This document shows positions 63,361 through 64,000 of a stretch of 64,000 nt of DNA, piece after piece. Made by a program: the position numbers and the translations under genes. Within the stretch, counting starts at the first letter, position 1. The number at the start of each line of letters is the position of its first letter. Below the pieces are notes generated by a model. That model ran no database searches, had not been told where the DNA came from, and saw only the letters and a program-made list of their open reading frames with translations. The DNA lies in contig CAMCUC010000009.1 of assembly GCA_945878875.1 (NCBI GenBank), positions 1-64,000 of the forward strand, read 5' to 3'. The stretch comes from Rhizobium sp. Q54. Lineage in GTDB: Bacteria > Pseudomonadota > Alphaproteobacteria > Rhizobiales > Beijerinckiaceae.

Positions 63361-64000
63361 ATGTTCTCCTCCCGTGTTCGCTCGACGCTCCTTCTGGCAG
63401 GGGCTGCTTTTACCGCCTTCGCAGCGCAGGCGAGCGCCCAGCAGGCCGTGAACCTCTACACAACGCGCGAGCCGGGGCTTGTGCGCCCACTGATCGAGGC
63501 GTTCGAGAAGAAGACGGGCGTCAAGGTCAACACGGTGTTCGTGAAAGAGGGTCTGGCCGAACGCGTGGCGGCTGAGGGCGCGCGCTCGCCCACCGACGTG
63601 CTGATGGAAGTCGACATGGGCAAGCTTGTCGATCTGGTCAATCGCGGCGTCGCCCAGCCGTTGAAGTCGGCAGCGCTGGAGGCAGCGGTGCCCGCCAATC
63701 TGCGCGATCCCGAAGGGCGCTGGTTTGCGCTGTCGATGCGCGCCCGCGTGGTCTACGCTTCAAAGGCGCTTGGCCTGAAGTCGATTGCCTATGAGGATTT
63801 CGCCAAGCCCGAATACAAGGGCAGGGTGTGCGTTCGCTTCGGCCAGCATCCCTACAATACGGCTCTGATCGCCGCCGTCATTGCCCATCACGGGGCAGAG
63901 AAGGCGGAAGTCTGGCTGCGCGGCTTCAAGGCCAATCTGTCTCGCAAGGCGTCTGGCGGCGACCGGGAAGTGGCGCGCGACATATTGGGCGGCATTTGTC
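63361..64000 (+). CDS. Fe(3+) ABC transporter substrate-binding protein (partial, runs off the window)
   Basis: The first 213 residues are visible. Signal peptide 1-27 (ending ASAQ). The start of the mature protein, AVNLYTTREPGLVRPLIEAFEKKTGVKVNTVFVKEGLAERVAAEG, and then PTDVLMEVDMGKLVDLVNRGVAQPL and WFALSMRARVVYAS match FbpA/FutA-type periplasmic ferric-iron binding proteins. The upstream Irr-type box supports iron-responsive control. The Tyr ligands that bind iron lie partly beyond the end of the window, so the metal cannot be fully confirmed. Confidence 0.82.
   Translation, partial: MFSSRVRSTLLLAGAAFTAFAAQASAQQAVNLYTTREPGLVRPLIEAFEKKTGVKVNTVFVKEGLAERVAAEGARSPTDVLMEVDMGKLVDLVNRGVAQPLKSAALEAAVPANLRDPEGRWFALSMRARVVYASKALGLKSIAYEDFAKPEYKGRVCVRFGQHPYNTALIAAVIAHHGAEKAEVWLRGFKANLSRKASGGDREVARDILGGIC

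Noticed and set aside
1-64000. tRNA, rRNA, insertion sequence, integrase or toxin-antitoxin genes
   Set aside because: I looked for tRNA-like folds, transposase DDE or tyrosine-recombinase signatures and found none that I could support; the gene cluster therefore cannot be called a mobile island from direct evidence.

Overview
The window is about 64 kb of high-GC DNA from an alphaproteobacterium, most likely a member of the Hyphomicrobiales (Rhizobiales). The evidence is a FliO/DksA pair of rhizobial type with a DksA that has lost most zinc cysteines, small Lys-rich and DUF6481-type proteins, a TTTAGAA-N3-TTCTAAA iron box of the Irr type, and ribosomal protein S4 of alphaproteobacterial type. 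A close match to ferredoxin-dependent 8-vinyl reductase BciB hints at bacteriochlorophyll synthesis in the organism or its ancestors. No rRNA, tRNA, CRISPR array, transposase or integrase was recognised.

Layout. 0-8 kb is mostly core: FliO, DksA, a frameshifted ku remnant, a murL-murD2 operon (an alternative route to D-glutamate in peptidoglycan), a YfhO-like membrane protein and DUF3429. 8-19.4 kb is catabolic and transport: a LysR regulator divergent from a Bug-type binding protein, an alpha/beta hydrolase, a luciferase-like flavin monooxygenase, a DapA-family enzyme and a GlcG-like protein; then an opposing operon of a 4,5-dihydroxyphthalate-decarboxylase-like protein and two MFS carriers; then another binding protein and a DMT exporter. 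19.4-32.3 kb is mixed housekeeping: BciB, a DEAD-box helicase with a Lys/Asp/Phe repeat tail, MOSC, small proteins, LtaS-like and arylsulfatase-like enzymes, and a YbaL-type antiporter that seems to start at CTG. 32.4-44.3 kb carries transporters: a complete TRAP system, a GntR regulator, and a peptide/nickel-type ABC transporter in one operon with allophanate hydrolase. 44.4-46.4 kb has a CorC/HlyC protein and a LOV-like PAS protein without the photoactive cysteine.

46.8-61.4 kb is the most distinctive part. Six TctC/Bug-family periplasmic binding proteins alternate with single catabolic enzymes: UbiD decarboxylase, two flavin monooxygenases, a maleate-isomerase-like and an arylmalonate-decarboxylase-like member of the Asp/Glu racemase superfamily, and an SDR. 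With the three earlier ones, nine such binding proteins occur and none has a TctA/TctB membrane partner here. Four of the nine share a cysteine pair about 70 residues apart that is either wholly present or wholly absent. The pattern suggests exchangeable sensing or uptake plus enzyme modules for organic acids or aromatics, perhaps using one shared membrane channel elsewhere. The window ends with rpsD, a flavodoxin-fold quinone reductase and the start of an iron ABC-transporter binding protein behind an Irr-type box.
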